DNA from: Hyphomicrobiales bacterium
GTDB lineage: Bacteria; Pseudomonadota; Alphaproteobacteria; Rhizobiales; Rhizobiaceae
Assembly (NCBI GenBank): GCA_024225445.1
Contig: JAAEMP010000054.1
Coordinates: 1-35,717, forward strand
Length of the DNA: 35,717 nucleotides
Direction: 5' to 3'
Below are positions 8,041 to 17,378 of the stretch, piece after piece (within the stretch, counting starts at the first letter, position 1; the number at the start of each line of letters is the position of its first letter). The position numbers and the translations under genes were made by a program. The notes beneath the pieces are model-generated. The model ran no database searches. It had not been told where the DNA came from and saw only the letters and a list, made by a program, of their open reading frames with translations.

Positions 8041-8291
8041 AGGGAATTGATATTGACCCATTTGATGGCAGAATATCGTGAGCTGGCAAGGCGCGTCTTG
8101 AAGGGTGATGTGGGCATCGCTCAAAAGATGCAACGCAGTCCAGCGGAAGATTTTCTTCCACCAAAAGCCGGATTTACCCGGGCTTTGGGCATCGTTGCGA
8201 CGAGCTTATGGTGCCGGTACCAAGGCGCCAATCGCGCCTTGCTGAAAGTTCAGGTAAACTCCGGTCAAATGAGTCAATATCAGCTTCCCCT
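8041..8291. repeat. Long imperfect palindromic repeat element
   Basis: The left arm (8041-8065) and right arm (8265-8291, TCAAATGAGTCAATATCAGC onward) are near-perfect reverse complements. A second internal pair, GCAAGGCGCG (8086-8095) and CGCGCCTTGC (8233-8242), is perfect. The whole 250-base stretch can fold back on itself. The right-arm sequence occurs again at 24755-24782, so this is a dispersed repeat and not just a local hairpin. A TTG-initiated 88-codon open frame spans it almost exactly but shows no recognisable protein features. Together with 7908-8040 and 8292-8364 it fills the mepA/pheT spacer. Confidence 0.65.
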
Positions 8292-8364
8292 GATATTACC
8301 TGTCTGCTCGTGACAACGGCAATTTTTCTCAGTTTGTTCAGTTTTATCTACCCGGAGTGATTCG

Positions 8365-10776
8365 CTATCTCCGCAAAGTGCCACCGGTTGATTTCTCGAC
8401 ATTGTGGATAATTCTGGCACTGACTGAGTCAATTTCTTCATCCGTCAGGGTCTTGTTGACGGGTTGCAGGGTTACTTCCACGGCAATGGATTTTTTGCCT
8501 GCACCCAGTGAGGCACCTTCAAACAGGTCAAAAATCTGCACATTTCTTATCAGTTTTTTGTCTGAGCCGCTGATTGTTCTGACCAGTGAGGCAGCCTGGA
8601 TATCCTGATCGATGACAAATGAGAAATCCCGGTGCACCGCTTGCAGGCTGGAAATTTCCAGTGGGGGTTTGGTTCTGGTGGCTTTTTTGCGTGGTTCAGG
8701 AATTGAATCGAGCCAAACTTCAAACCCGCACATTGGGCCATTGACATCCATTGCCTCCAGGGTCAGGGGATGAATTTCACCAAAGGTCGCCAGAATGAGT
8801 TTTGGTCCCAATTGTATGGTGCCCGAACGTCCAGGATGGTACCAGTCTGGACCACCGGAAATGATCTGGACTTTTGAACCATCCATTCCGCAGGCTTCCA
8901 GGACCGCCAGTGCATCGGCTTTCGCGTCAAACACGCCGACAGAACCGGCATTGAATTGCCAGTTTCGACCGGCACCGACAAGACCGGCAGTGCCGCGGCG
9001 GATGCCAGCTGCACATCGTTTTTGTCCCGATGGTTCATCGTTTTGGAATATTCCACCGACTTCAAACAGGGCAACATCACTATTGCCACGGTCTGCATTA
9101 CGTCCTGCTGCGGCCATCAGATTTGGCAACAAAGAGGGGCGCATGTCGCTCATATCTGCTGAAATCGGATTGGCCAGGGCCAGTTGATTTGAACCGCCGC
9201 CAAAATGTTCAGCCTGATTTCTGGATATGAAACTCCAGGTAACCGCTTCCAGCATACCGCGTGAAGCCAGGGAACGCTGGGCGCGTTGAACGCGTAATTG
9301 TCCGGTGGTCAGAATTTTCTTACCAACGCTGTCAAGAGATGGCAGTGGCAGGGGATCGATGTTATTGACCCCGTGAATGCGCATTACCTCTTCTACCAGA
9401 TCAGCTTTACCCTCAACATCCGGCCGCCAGCTTGGAACCTTGACGTTTACAATGTCACCCGCCCCATCGTTGTCAAATCCCAGGCGATTGAGAATGTCGG
9501 TAATTTGTGATGCGCTGATATCAATACCGGTCAGTCGTTTTACTTCCGAGACTGGAAAGTCGACGGTAAATTGTGATGCTGGAATGCTGCCGGCGATTAC
9601 CGCTTCAGATGCCGTGCCGCCGCATAATTTTATCACCAGATCAGTTGCGTGATCCAGTCCCGGCTGCATGAACAGCGGGTCTACACCGCGTTCAAAACGG
9701 TAGCGGGCATCGGTGATGATTGATAAATCACGTCCGGTGCGGGCAATATTCAAGGGTTCCCAGAGGGCGGATTCAACCAGTACATTAACCGTATCATCCG
9801 AACAGCCTGAAGCTTCCCCGCCAATTACGCCGGCGAGTGATTCAACGCCGTCATCATCCGAGATAACGCAATTTTCCGGGTTGAGCTTGTAGGTTTTTCC
9901 ATCCAGGGCGGTCACTTGTTCTCCCGATCTGGCGCGGCGCACAACCAGGTCACCCGCAACCTTGTCCGCATCAAACACGTGCAGAGGCCGGCCGAGATCA
10001 AACGTTACATAATTGGTGATATCGACAAGCGCTGAAATGGGCCTGAGGCCAATGGCCAGCAAACGCTGTTGCATCCATTTGGGGGAGGATTGGTTTTTTA
10101 CCCCCTTGACATAACGCAGACCAAAAGCAGGGCACAGGCTTTCGCCGTCAAATTCAAGTTTGACATCCACCGGGCAGGCGAATTCGGCATTGGGCTGATT
10201 GACTGAAAGCGGTTTTACCTTGCCAATTCCGTAAGCTTCCAGATCGCGGGCAATTCCTGCCACGCCCAATGCATCAGGCCGGTTCGGGGTAATACCGATT
10301 TCTATTACCGGATCGTTCAAACCTGCATATTGGGCAAATGAAGTACCAACCGGCGCATCTTCATCCAGATCAATAATCCCGTCATGTTCGTCCGACATAT
10401 TCAGTTCACGCTCCGAACACATCATGCCGTGACTTTCAACACCGCGTATATTGCCCACTGACAGGGTTACATCAATGCCAGGTATGTAAGTGCCGGGGCC
10501 GGCGAAAGCGCCTATCAATCCGGTACGTGCATTGGGAGCACCGCAAACCACCTGAACAAGTTTACCGTCGCCGCGGTCAACTTTCAGCACCCGCAAACGG
10601 TCGGCGTCAGGGTGCTGCTCGGCGCTGACCACTTTGGCAATGGTGAATGGCTGGTACTGGGTACGGTCATCAACTTCCTCGACTTCAAGGCCAATCATTG
10701 TCAGGGCCTCGATGATTTCATCAAGCGTTGCATCAGTAGCCAGATGGTCTTTCAACCAGGAGAGTGTGAATTTCAT
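8365..10776 (-). CDS. pheT: Phenylalanine-tRNA ligase beta subunit
   Basis: An 803-residue beta chain of the (alpha-beta)2 enzyme that charges tRNA-Phe. Domains in order: the N-terminal B1 segment, the OB-fold tRNA-binding domain ([19 protein letters not shown], then VVCGAPNAR), the B3/B4 editing region ([20 protein letters not shown]), the B5 domain (about residues 400-475), the catalytic-like core ([20 protein letters not shown]), and the C-terminal ferredoxin-fold anticodon-binding domain ([14 protein letters not shown], then [14 protein letters not shown]). Full length for the family. It sits 12 bases downstream of pheS. Confidence 0.98.
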   Translation of the reverse strand: MKFTLSWLKDHLATDATLDEIIEALTMIGLEVEEVDDRTQYQPFTIAKVVSAEQHPDADRLRVLKVDRGDGKLVQVVCGAPNARTGLIGAFAGPGTYIPGIDVTLSVGNIRGVESHGMMCSERELNMSDEHDGIIDLDEDAPVGTSFAQYAGLNDPVIEIGITPNRPDALGVAGIARDLEAYGIGKVKPLSVNQPNAEFACPVDVKLEFDGESLCPAFGLRYVKGVKNQSSPKWMQQRLLAIGLRPISALVDITNYVTFDLGRPLHVFDADKVAGDLVVRRARSGEQVTALDGKTYKLNPENCVISDDDGVESLAGVIGGEASGCSDDTVNVLVESALWEPLNIARTGRDLSIITDARYRFERGVDPLFMQPGLDHATDLVIKLCGGTASEAVIAGSIPASQFTVDFPVSEVKRLTGIDISASQITDILNRLGFDNDGAGDIVNVKVPSWRPDVEGKADLVEEVMRIHGVNNIDPLPLPSLDSVGKKILTTGQLRVQRAQRSLASRGMLEAVTWSFISRNQAEHFGGGSNQLALANPISADMSDMRPSLLPNLMAAAGRNADRGNSDVALFEVGGIFQNDEPSGQKRCAAGIRRGTAGLVGAGRNWQFNAGSVGVFDAKADALAVLEACGMDGSKVQIISGGPDWYHPGRSGTIQLGPKLILATFGEIHPLTLEAMDVNGPMCGFEVWLDSIPEPRKKATRTKPPLEISSLQAVHRDFSFVIDQDIQAASLVRTISGSDKKLIRNVQIFDLFEGASLGAGKKSIAVEVTLQPVNKTLTDEEIDSVSARIIHNVEKSTGGTLRR

Positions 10777-10788
10777 GTCTGTTAATTC

Positions 10789-11871
10789 CTAAGCGCTCAA
10801 GCCGCCAAACAAGGTTGGCAGATCAAGGGGTCTGAATCCGTAATGAGAAAGCCAGCGGATATCGGCGTCAAAAAATGCCCGCAGATCCGGCATGCCATAT
10901 TTCAGCATTGCCAGGCGATCGATGCCGATACCCCAGGCAAATCCCTGATAAATATCCGGATCAAGGCGCGAACCGCGCAATACATTTGGATGCACCATGC
11001 CGCAGCCGAGAATTTCCATCCAGTCATCGCCTTCACCGAAACGAACCTCGTTACCCGAACGCTCGCACTGAATGTCGAGTTCAAGAGAAGGTTCGGTGAA
11101 CGGGAAAAATGAAGGACGAAAGCGCATGCCCAGCTGATCAACTTCAAAAAAGGTCTTGCAAAATTCTTCCAGCACCCATTTCAAATTGGCGATATTGGTG
11201 GTCTTGTCGATGACCAGACCCTCAAGTTGATGGAACATCGGGGAATGGGTTGCATCGCTGTCGCAACGATAGGTTTTTCCAGGTATAACAATTCGGATAG
11301 GCGGTTCCTGCACTTCCATGGTCCTGATTTGAACCGGCGAAGTATGCGTGCGCAAAAGCCTGGTGGTGCCGTCTTCTTTTTCGTTGAAGAAAAAGGTATC
11401 ATGCATTTCACGTGCCGGATGGCCTTCCGGGAAATTCAGTGCGGTAAAGTTATAATAATCAGTTTCGATTTCCGGGCCTTCAGCAACGCTAAAGCCCATA
11501 TCGGCAAAGATTGCGGTAATCTCGTCTTTTACCTGGGTAATGGGATGGATGCGGCCAGCCAGAGCCGGAGAAGTGCGGGTTGGCAAGGTGACATCAACCG
11601 CCTCGCTTTTCAGACGTTCGGCAATTGCCGCATGACCCAATACGATTTTACGTGAGGCAATTTCTTCGGTGATGCGTGTTTTTAGGCCATTTAGTGCCGG
11701 TCCTGCCTGTTTTCGCTGTTCAGGTGTCATCTGGCCAAGGGTTTTCATTTTGGCCGATATCGATCCTTTTTTGCCAAGACTGGCGACGCGTATATTTTCC
11801 AGTACTGCTTCGTCACCGGCATTCTCGATTGAAGCGAGAATTTCTTTTTCAAGAGTTTCAATGTCTGACAT
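10789..11871 (-). CDS. pheS: Phenylalanine-tRNA ligase alpha subunit
   Basis: A 360-residue catalytic alpha chain. The N-terminal coiled coil ([20 protein letters not shown]) binds tRNA. The class II catalytic core shows motif 2 in [14 protein letters not shown], the [12 protein letters not shown] segment and motif 3 in [14 protein letters not shown]. The ATG at 11871 ([11 protein letters not shown]) matches the common family start; a TTG three codons earlier is also in frame. It is separated from rplT by a strong terminator, so pheST is probably transcribed from a promoter in or near that gap. Confidence 0.98.
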   Translation of the reverse strand: MSDIETLEKEILASIENAGDEAVLENIRVASLGKKGSISAKMKTLGQMTPEQRKQAGPALNGLKTRITEEIASRKIVLGHAAIAERLKSEAVDVTLPTRTSPALAGRIHPITQVKDEITAIFADMGFSVAEGPEIETDYYNFTALNFPEGHPAREMHDTFFFNEKEDGTTRLLRTHTSPVQIRTMEVQEPPIRIVIPGKTYRCDSDATHSPMFHQLEGLVIDKTTNIANLKWVLEEFCKTFFEVDQLGMRFRPSFFPFTEPSLELDIQCERSGNEVRFGEGDDWMEILGCGMVHPNVLRGSRLDPDIYQGFAWGIGIDRLAMLKYGMPDLRAFFDADIRWLSHYGFRPLDLPTLFGGLSA

Positions 11872-11910
11872 GATCCCCAATTTCCATCAATAACAGGTCA
11901 AAATGACCTA

Positions 11911-11947
11911 ACAAAAAACCCGCACTGACCTGAGGCCAGCGCGGGTT
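11911..11947 (-). terminator. Rho-independent terminator after rplT
   Basis: On the minus strand AACCCGC and GCGGGTT form a perfect 7-bp stem, continued inward by CTGGCC/GGTCAG, and are followed by TTTTTTG. It lies between rplT and pheS and should end the rpmI-rplT transcript or attenuate read-through into pheST. Confidence 0.85.
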
Positions 11948-11984
11948 CCCAATAATTCAATACTATGCCGGGAAGCGCACTTGC

Positions 11985-12386
11985 CTAATGGACAGCGGCC
12001 TCAAAAGCACCAGGTGTGGTTTCTTTCAGATAAGCAAGCGCTTCCTTTGCTTTGCCAACCAAAGCCGCAAATGCTTCCGGCTCATGAATGGCCAGATCGG
12101 AAAGAACCTTGCGATCAATTTCGATTTCAGCCTTGTTCAGGCCATCAATCAGACGGCCATAGGTCAAACCATGCTCACGGGCGCCAGCATTGATGCGCTG
12201 AATCCACAAAGAGCGGAAATTGCGCTTGCGCACCTTGCGGTCGCGGTAAGCATACTGGGCCGCTTTTTCGACAGCCTGCCTGGCAACGCGAATGGTATTT
12301 TTGCGTCGTCCATAATAACCTTTGGCTTTTTTGATTACTTTTTTGTGTTTGGCGTGGGAGGTAACGCCGCGTTTTACACGAGCCAT
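11985..12386 (-). CDS. rplT: 50S ribosomal protein L20
   Basis: A 133-residue protein with the L20 signature throughout: basic N-terminus [18 protein letters not shown], the [19 protein letters not shown] helix, [19 protein letters not shown], and the C-terminal globular part ending in the alphaproteobacterial extension ([11 protein letters not shown]). It binds 23S rRNA early in 50S assembly and in several bacteria represses its own operon. It follows rpmI after 59 bases. Confidence 0.98.
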   Translation of the reverse strand: MARVKRGVTSHAKHKKVIKKAKGYYGRRKNTIRVARQAVEKAAQYAYRDRKVRKRNFRSLWIQRINAGAREHGLTYGRLIDGLNKAEIEIDRKVLSDLAIHEPEAFAALVGKAKEALAYLKETTPGAFEAAVH

Positions 12387-12445
12387 GATCTTTTATCCTT
12401 TGGAGTTTCCTGGAACCCGCAGTTTTTTGTTGTTAAAACCTGCGA

Positions 12446-12643
12446 TTAGCCATAAGGGAGGAATTTTTTGACAATACGGGCATCCGCATCACAAAGCGTG
12501 GTGGTTCCACGGTTTTGACGGATGAATTTGTTTGACCGTTTGATCATGCCGTGCTGTTTGCCTGCCTGGGTAGCCTTAACTTTACCAGTGGCAGTCAATT
12601 TAAAGCGCTTTTTCGCACCTGATTTGGTCTTCATCTTGGGCAT
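12446..12643 (-). CDS. rpmI: 50S ribosomal protein L35
   Basis: A 65-residue basic protein with the L35 pattern: [20 protein letters not shown], then [18 protein letters not shown]-type residues, ending in VKKFLPYG. Component of the large ribosomal subunit, co-transcribed with rplT. GAAAGGAAA precedes the start at proper spacing. Confidence 0.97.
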   Translation of the reverse strand: MPKMKTKSGAKKRFKLTATGKVKATQAGKQHGMIKRSNKFIRQNRGTTTLCDADARIVKKFLPYG

Positions 12644-12721
12644 TTGCGTTTCCTTTCAAAAGTACCGGCAGACGAAACACAGTTTTGACACTGATAATTC
12701 TCTCCATCGCCGGGAAAAATC

Positions 12722-12756
12722 AAAAGCCCCGCCGACCGTTTGAGTGCGGAGCTTTT
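12722..12756 (-). terminator. Terminator between infC and rpmI
   Basis: On the minus strand AAAAGCTCCGC pairs with GCGGGGCTTTT (11 positions with one T-G pair) across a 13-base loop, followed by GATTTTT. It is about 125 bases past the infC stop and 79 before rpmI, so infC is probably a separate unit from rpmI-rplT, or expression is attenuated here. Confidence 0.7.
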
Positions 12757-12798
12757 CGCTATACAATCAAGACATGGCATGCCCTGCCAGCCGATTGA

Positions 12799-12820
12799 AC
12801 TGGCGCGTTATAACGCCAGT
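12799..12820. promoter_or_regulatory. Second hairpin in the infC-rpmI spacer
   Basis: ACTGGCG and CGCCAGT enclose a core that contains the perfect palindrome GCGTTATAACGC. No T-tract follows on the minus strand, so it is less like a terminator and more like an mRNA structure or protein-binding site. L20 autoregulation through leader RNA is known in this operon elsewhere, but nothing here proves it. Confidence 0.4.
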
Positions 12821-12880
12821 ATAAATATTTCGCAAGTAAGAATTGACTGTTTTTGGACAAAAATGCTGCCCAAACGGTAA

Positions 12881-13420
12881 TTATTTCGCCGGGGAAATAA
12901 CCATCATCATTTGACGGCCTTCCAATTTTGGTTCTGCATCGACCTTGGCGATTTTTTCCGTATCCAGCTTCACTTTTTGCAACAGTTCCATGCCCAGTTC
13001 CTGGTGAGCCATTTCACGGCCGCGAAAGCGAAGTGTAACCTTGACCTTGTCACCTTCTCCAATAAACTTGCTGATCGATCGCATTTTTACATCATAATCA
13101 TGCGTGTCGATATTGGGACGCATCTTGATTTCTTTGACATCCTGGGTTTTTTGCTTCTTGCGTGCCTCAGCAGCCTTTTTCTGGGCTTCGTATTTGTACT
13201 TGCCCAAATCAAGGATTTTGCAGATCGGCGGTTTGTTGTTGGGAGATATCTCCACCAGGTCGAGACCGTGGTCCCGCGCCATCTCAATGGCGTCGGATAT
13301 TGCAACTACGCCCTTGTTTTCCCCGTCAGCATCAATCAGCTGAACTTCTAATACATCAATATCTGAATTGGCCCTCGGGCCCTTCTTTCTTTGCGCTTGC
13401 GCTCTGTGTGGTCGGCGAAT
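12881..13420 (-). CDS. infC: Translation initiation factor IF-3 (ATT start)
   Basis: A 179-residue IF-3. N-domain: [20 protein letters not shown], then [20 protein letters not shown]; lysine-rich linker ([18 protein letters not shown]); C-domain: [35 protein letters not shown] and a C-terminus [13 protein letters not shown]. The start is placed at ATT (13418-13420), which gives the usual (M)RRPHRA N-terminus and has AGAGGAG 9 bases upstream. ATG codons further up (13483, 13477) would add about 20 residues of AT-rich, non-conserved sequence and lack a ribosome site. IF-3 blocks subunit association and rejects non-AUG initiation. Confidence 0.95.
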   Translation of the reverse strand: MRRPHRAQAQRKKGPRANSDIDVLEVQLIDADGENKGVVAISDAIEMARDHGLDLVEISPNNKPPICKILDLGKYKYEAQKKAAEARKKQKTQDVKEIKMRPNIDTHDYDVKMRSISKFIGEGDKVKVTLRFRGREMAHQELGMELLQKVKLDTEKIAKVDAEPKLEGRQMMMVISPAK

Positions 13421-13436
13421 GGTCGTAGGCTCCTCT
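13418..13436 (-). promoter_or_regulatory. infC ribosome-binding site with ATT start codon
   Basis: Minus strand: AGAGGAG (13430-13436), nine bases, then ATT (13418-13420). IF-3 discriminates against AUU initiation, so an AUU start lets the protein repress its own translation, as known in E. coli. This pair decides the start of infC. Confidence 0.8.
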
Positions 13437-13564
13437 AAAAAAATAAAATTGGCAGCAAAATTACTACCGCGGTTCATTAGCATGATTCATACAGGGAAGT
13501 CATGCGAAATTGACATTCTTTGTTACTTGAATATTGATGTTCATGAATAATGGGGAAATTTTGG

Positions 13565-14341
13565 ATGAATCCAGCATTTTTACAGGTGGGAAATGGTGCG
13601 GATATTCGCAGTATTGCCGTGCGAATGACCGCAGGAGGCGATCCGGCGGCGGGCGGTCTGGTGTGGCTGGGCGGATATCGTTCCGACATGGCGGGTACAA
13701 AAGCTGAAGCGCTGGATAACTGGGCAATCAACAACGGCCGATCCTGTTGCCGTTTTGACTATTCGGGACATGGTGAATCGGGTGGTAAATTCATCGATGG
13801 AACAATATCGCGCTGGCTAGACGAAAGCCTTGCGGTTTTTGATCAGTTTACCGGTGGTCCGCAAATTCTGGTGGGTTCATCAATGGGAGCATGGGTAGCG
13901 CTGCGACTGGTACAGGAACTGATTGGACGAAATGAGCATGATCGATTGCGCGGTCTGTTATTACTTGCACCGGCACCTGATTTTACCCATGAACTGATGA
14001 TGCCGTATCTGAGTGATGAACATAAAAATCAATTGAAAAATCAGGGCTATATGGAAGAGCAATCCGAATATTGCGATGAACCCAACATATTTACCCGCAA
14101 TCTGTTCGAGGATGGTGAAAAAAACCGGGTAATGACCGGGCCGATTGATACCGGATGTCCGGTTCATATTATCCAGGGCATGAAAGATGAAGACGTGCCT
14201 TATCAACATGCAATGAAACTGATGACATATTTACCCGGTGAAAATGTTACAATGACACTGGTGAAAGATGGCGATCACCGGTTATCCAGAGACCAGGATA
14301 TCAAACTGATGCTGCGTTCGATTGAAAACCTGGAACAGTGA
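13565..14341 (+). CDS. Alpha/beta hydrolase
   Basis: A 258-residue single-domain alpha/beta hydrolase. The nucleophile elbow is GSSMG (Ser106); an oxyanion-region turn is at LGGYRSDM; the FDYSGHGESGG loop is typical. The triad is completed by an Asp in QGMKDEDVPY and His in DGDHRLS. The pattern resembles the short esterase/thioesterase branch that includes ABHD10-like enzymes, but the substrate cannot be assigned. ATG 13565 is preferred because GGGGAAA lies 7 bases upstream; the in-frame ATG at 13550 lacks a site. The gene diverges from infC and is followed by rluA. Confidence 0.85.
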   Translation: MNPAFLQVGNGADIRSIAVRMTAGGDPAAGGLVWLGGYRSDMAGTKAEALDNWAINNGRSCCRFDYSGHGESGGKFIDGTISRWLDESLAVFDQFTGGPQILVGSSMGAWVALRLVQELIGRNEHDRLRGLLLLAPAPDFTHELMMPYLSDEHKNQLKNQGYMEEQSEYCDEPNIFTRNLFEDGEKNRVMTGPIDTGCPVHIIQGMKDEDVPYQHAMKLMTYLPGENVTMTLVKDGDHRLSRDQDIKLMLRSIENLEQ

Positions 14342-14430
14342 CCTAATGTCATCCGTGTCATAAGCAAACAGGAAATCCGGTTATCAAATCTGCATTCATC
14401 TATGATCCGCCCGGTGAGGATATTGACATT

Positions 14431-15048
14431 GTGTATCGCGATGATGATTTGCTGCTGGTGGTAAAACCGGCCGGGCTTTTGAGTGTTCCGGGCAAGCAGG
14501 CAAATCACCGCGATTGCCTTGAAAGCCGGATTCAGGCCAGATTCCCCGAGGCACGCATAGTTCATCGTCTGGATATGGCTACGTCGGGAATCATGGTTCT
14601 GGCGATGAATGCCAAAGCTCACCGTCATCTTGGTTTGCAATTCGAGCGCCGACATATCAGGAAGGATTATGTGGCCAGGGTATGGGGCAGGGTGGAGGAA
14701 GATGAAGGATTGATTGATTTGCCACTGCGCTGTGACTGGCCAAACCGTCCCTTGCAGATGGTCGATCATGAACTTGGAAAGTCGGCGCTGACAAAATGGC
14801 AGGTGCTGGAACGCAAAGCCGGTTCATCCATGCTTCTGTTGCTTCCGGAAACTGGCCGCTCGCACCAGTTGCGGGTTCATATGCAAAGTATCGGTCATCC
14901 GATCCTGGGTGACCGGTTTTACGCCCATGAAGAAGCGCTCAAGGCTGAAAACCGGTTGATGCTTCATGCGCAGCGTTTGACCCTGTTTCATCCAAATGGC
15001 GGTAAAACCTGCGAATTTGTCGATCATGCGCCGTTTTATACCAAGTGA
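14431..15048 (+). CDS. rluA: RluA-type pseudouridine synthase (start uncertain)
   Basis: Converts U to pseudouridine in RNA; the E. coli RluA it most resembles modifies 23S rRNA U746 and tRNA U32. The catalytic motif VHRLDMATSG, the LLSVPGK loop, the CDWPNRP segment and TGRSHQLRVHM are all typical of RluA rather than RluC/D, and there is no S4 domain. The only standard start after the last in-frame stop (14344) is GTG at 14431. However, the codons just before it (14395 onward) encode FIYDPPGEDIDI, which matches the YNPP region at the start of E. coli RluA, so translation may begin upstream, perhaps at ATC 14383, which has AGGA 9 bases before it. Confidence 0.92.
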   Translation: MYRDDDLLLVVKPAGLLSVPGKQANHRDCLESRIQARFPEARIVHRLDMATSGIMVLAMNAKAHRHLGLQFERRHIRKDYVARVWGRVEEDEGLIDLPLRCDWPNRPLQMVDHELGKSALTKWQVLERKAGSSMLLLLPETGRSHQLRVHMQSIGHPILGDRFYAHEEALKAENRLMLHAQRLTLFHPNGGKTCEFVDHAPFYTK

Positions 15049-15068
15049 TTCAATCTAAGCCGGAAACT

Positions 15069-16052
15069 CTAACCCCCACCAATCAAAACACCTGCGGCAA
15101 ACACCAGTACACCTCCCAGCACCACCTGAAAGATTGCCTTGCTCCACGGGGTTTCCATGAATTTGTTTTGTATCCAGGCGATTACCCACAATTCAACAAA
15201 GACGATAAAAATGGCGACATAGGTGGCGAGCCAGAAATCGGGAATAAGATAGGGCAGGGCATGACCCAAACCACCCAAAGTAGTCATGATGCCGGTGGCA
15301 AGGCCTCGTTTGATCGGCGAACCGCGCCCGGAAATGATTCCGTCATCTGAAGCCACTTCAGTGAACCCCATGGAAATTCCGGCTCCAATTGATGCGGCTA
15401 TGCCAACCAGGAACGTCGTCCAGGTATTTTGCGTTGCGAATGCCGTGGCGAATATCGGCGCCAGGGTGGATACCGAACCATCCATCAATCCGGCCAGCCC
15501 TGGCTGGATGTAGGTCAGAATAAAATCCCGCTTTTCCTTTGCATTCTCCTTGCCGATTGCCTCATCACTCAGATTTCTCGCGCTCGAATCACTGGCGAGG
15601 GTGATATGACCGGCCTCGGCTTCAGCCAGATCACCCAACAATGTGCGAATTGAAGCGTCAGTGCACTGTTTTACTGCAGCGGTATAAAACCTGTAGGCCT
15701 GGGCTTCCATTTCGGTGGCTTGTTTGCGGGCTTTTTCGACATTCAGGGTTTTTGCCAGCCAGTCGGGTTTGCGATAGAAGAAGCCTTTTACATGTTCGCG
15801 TCTTACCAGTGGAATCAGCTCACCGAATTTTTCACGGTGCAATTCGATCAACCAGCGACGATGCTCGTTTTCTTCCTTAGCCATTTCCACAAACATGTTG
15901 GCGGTGTCAGGAAAGTCCTCGCGCAGATTTTCTGCAAATGTCTGGTATATGCGGCTGTCATCTTCTTCGTTGGATATGGCGAGTGCCAGGATTTCCTGCT
16001 CACTTAGTTGATGAAAATTGCGTTTGTTGAGATTTACCAGTCTGGTGAGCAT
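15069..16052 (-). CDS. mbfA: Membrane-bound ferritin / iron exporter MbfA
   Basis: A 327-residue fusion of an N-terminal ferritin-like (erythrin-vacuolar) domain and a C-terminal VIT-type transporter. The ferritin part shows paired iron-binding motifs: SNEEDDSRIY, AKEENEHRRW and LAEAEAGHITLA. The membrane part has GLMDGSVSTLAPIF, the VIT signature, then helices FLVGIAASIGAGISMGF and others to the C-terminus (VVLGGVLVFAAGVLIGG). In Bradyrhizobium and Agrobacterium MbfA exports iron and protects against iron and peroxide stress under Irr control. An Irr-type palindrome lies directly upstream. It converges on rluA with a 20-base gap. Confidence 0.93.
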   Translation of the reverse strand: MLTRLVNLNKRNFHQLSEQEILALAISNEEDDSRIYQTFAENLREDFPDTANMFVEMAKEENEHRRWLIELHREKFGELIPLVRREHVKGFFYRKPDWLAKTLNVEKARKQATEMEAQAYRFYTAAVKQCTDASIRTLLGDLAEAEAGHITLASDSSARNLSDEAIGKENAKEKRDFILTYIQPGLAGLMDGSVSTLAPIFATAFATQNTWTTFLVGIAASIGAGISMGFTEVASDDGIISGRGSPIKRGLATGIMTTLGGLGHALPYLIPDFWLATYVAIFIVFVELWVIAWIQNKFMETPWSKAIFQVVLGGVLVFAAGVLIGGG

Positions 16053-16066
16053 TTGGTTGGGCCTTG

Positions 16067-16083
16067 TTTAGAACTGTTCTAAC
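16067..16083 (-). promoter_or_regulatory. Irr/ICE-type operator on the mbfA promoter
   Basis: TTTAGAACTGTTCTAAC contains the perfect 15-base palindrome TTAGAAC-T-GTTCTAA and matches the iron control element pattern TTTAGAA-N3-TTCTAAA with one terminal mismatch. It lies 15 to 31 bases before the mbfA start. A TTGACT box (revcomp of 16103-16108) with TAGGTT 16 bases on puts the operator over the -10 region, which would fit repression by Irr in low iron. Site seen; regulator inferred. Confidence 0.85.
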
Positions 16084-16283
16084 CTATTGCTCCCGAGGAA
16101 CAAGTCAACCGTGTTTGAACAAACATCGCGTATGTGGTAAAATTGGCTGTGTATAGGCTGTTGGCATCTGCTTTGCGGAACTTTCCCCGTCGCATCGCCC
16201 ATTGCAACATTATACCAGATGAATATATTGTTGTCAGGCCACAACCGAATGCAAAGGCCGGTAATATTTTTGACAAGTAGCCC

Positions 16284-17378
16284 ATGACTGTACCAACTAC
16301 CCCAGAAAATCCTTCATTGTCGATGCTGGAGGAACTCGACCAGCGTTCGCGCGATATTTTTCGTGCGATAGTCGAAACCTATCTGGAAACCGGCGATCCA
16401 TTGGGATCGCGTACGCTTTCGCGATATCTGTCAAGTATCTCAGTCAGTCTTTCTCCGGCAACTATTCGAAATGTGATGTCTGACCTGGAATTGATGGGCC
16501 TGATATATTCTCCCCATACATCGGCAGGCCGAATGCCGACAAATTCCGGCCTAAGATTTTTTGTTGACAGTTTTCTTGAGTTTGGCAATCTGACCGACAA
16601 GGATCGAACGGAAATAAGGTTAAAATTCAATATAGCTTCGCCGGGGCAAACCCTTGACAATGTATTGACCGAGGCAAGTCAGGTCTTGTCTGGCCTGTCT
16701 CAGTCTGCGGGATTGGTGATCACTGCAAAAAGTGACATGCGGCTCAAGCACATTGAGTTTATCCGCCTTGAACAAACCAAGGCCCTGGTTGTCATTGTCG
16801 GTGAAAATGGCTCTGTTGAAAATCGCATCATTGAATTGCCGGCCGGTATCACTGCTTCCAATCTTTCGGATGCAGCTAATTTCCTTAATGCAAGACTGAC
16901 CGGCAGAAATATATCAGAGGCAAAGGGTGAATTGCGCGTTCTGCACAACGCGCTACGAAATCAACTGGACCTGCTGGCAGGAAGAATGGTCGAACAGGGT
17001 GTGGCGGTATGGGCAGGAGTTACGGAAACTGATCCCGGCCATCTGATACTGACTGGCCAAGGAAATCTGATCGGGAATCTGGGAGCAACTGAAGATCTGG
17101 AATCAATCAGCCAGTTATTTGATGAAATTGAAGCCAAGGAAGGTATTCTTGATCTGCTGCAACTGGCAGAAGAAGGTGATGGAGTACGAATTTTCATCGG
17201 CTCCGAGAATAAATTGTTTTCGCATTCAGGCTCTTCGGTAATTGTGGCGCCTTACCATGACGGCAATCAGCGTGTTGTCGGCGCACTGGGTATTATTGGC
17301 CCTACCAGGCTAAATTATTCACGTGTTGTACCGATGGTTGATTACACAGCGAAGGTTGTCAGCAGGTTTTTACGCTAA
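16284..17378 (+). CDS. hrcA: Heat-inducible transcription repressor HrcA
   Basis: A 364-residue repressor of chaperone genes. The N-terminal winged helix contains GDPLGSRTLSRYL and LSPATIRNVMSDLELMGL, followed by the family-typical SPHTSAGRMPTNSGLRFFV. The GAF-like dimerisation part runs through IEFIRLEQTKALVVIVGENG to the C-terminal GTRLNYSRVVPMV-type motif (IGPTRLNYSRVVPMVDYTAK). HrcA binds CIRCE operators; none was found inside this window, so its targets (groESL, perhaps dnaKJ) lie elsewhere. It precedes grpE by 101 bases, the common alphaproteobacterial pairing. Confidence 0.97.
   Translation: MTVPTTPENPSLSMLEELDQRSRDIFRAIVETYLETGDPLGSRTLSRYLSSISVSLSPATIRNVMSDLELMGLIYSPHTSAGRMPTNSGLRFFVDSFLEFGNLTDKDRTEIRLKFNIASPGQTLDNVLTEASQVLSGLSQSAGLVITAKSDMRLKHIEFIRLEQTKALVVIVGENGSVENRIIELPAGITASNLSDAANFLNARLTGRNISEAKGELRVLHNALRNQLDLLAGRMVEQGVAVWAGVTETDPGHLILTGQGNLIGNLGATEDLESISQLFDEIEAKEGILDLLQLAEEGDGVRIFIGSENKLFSHSGSSVIVAPYHDGNQRVVGALGIIGPTRLNYSRVVPMVDYTAKVVSRFLR

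Noticed and set aside
8047-8313. 88-codon plus-strand frame starting with TTG
   Set aside because: It coincides with the palindromic repeat, and its composition follows the inverted arms. It is kept only as a note under the repeat.
16079-16285. 68-codon minus-strand frame with a hydrophobic stretch between mbfA and hrcA
   Set aside because: It runs through the mbfA promoter and Irr-type box, has no ribosome site and resembles no known small protein.
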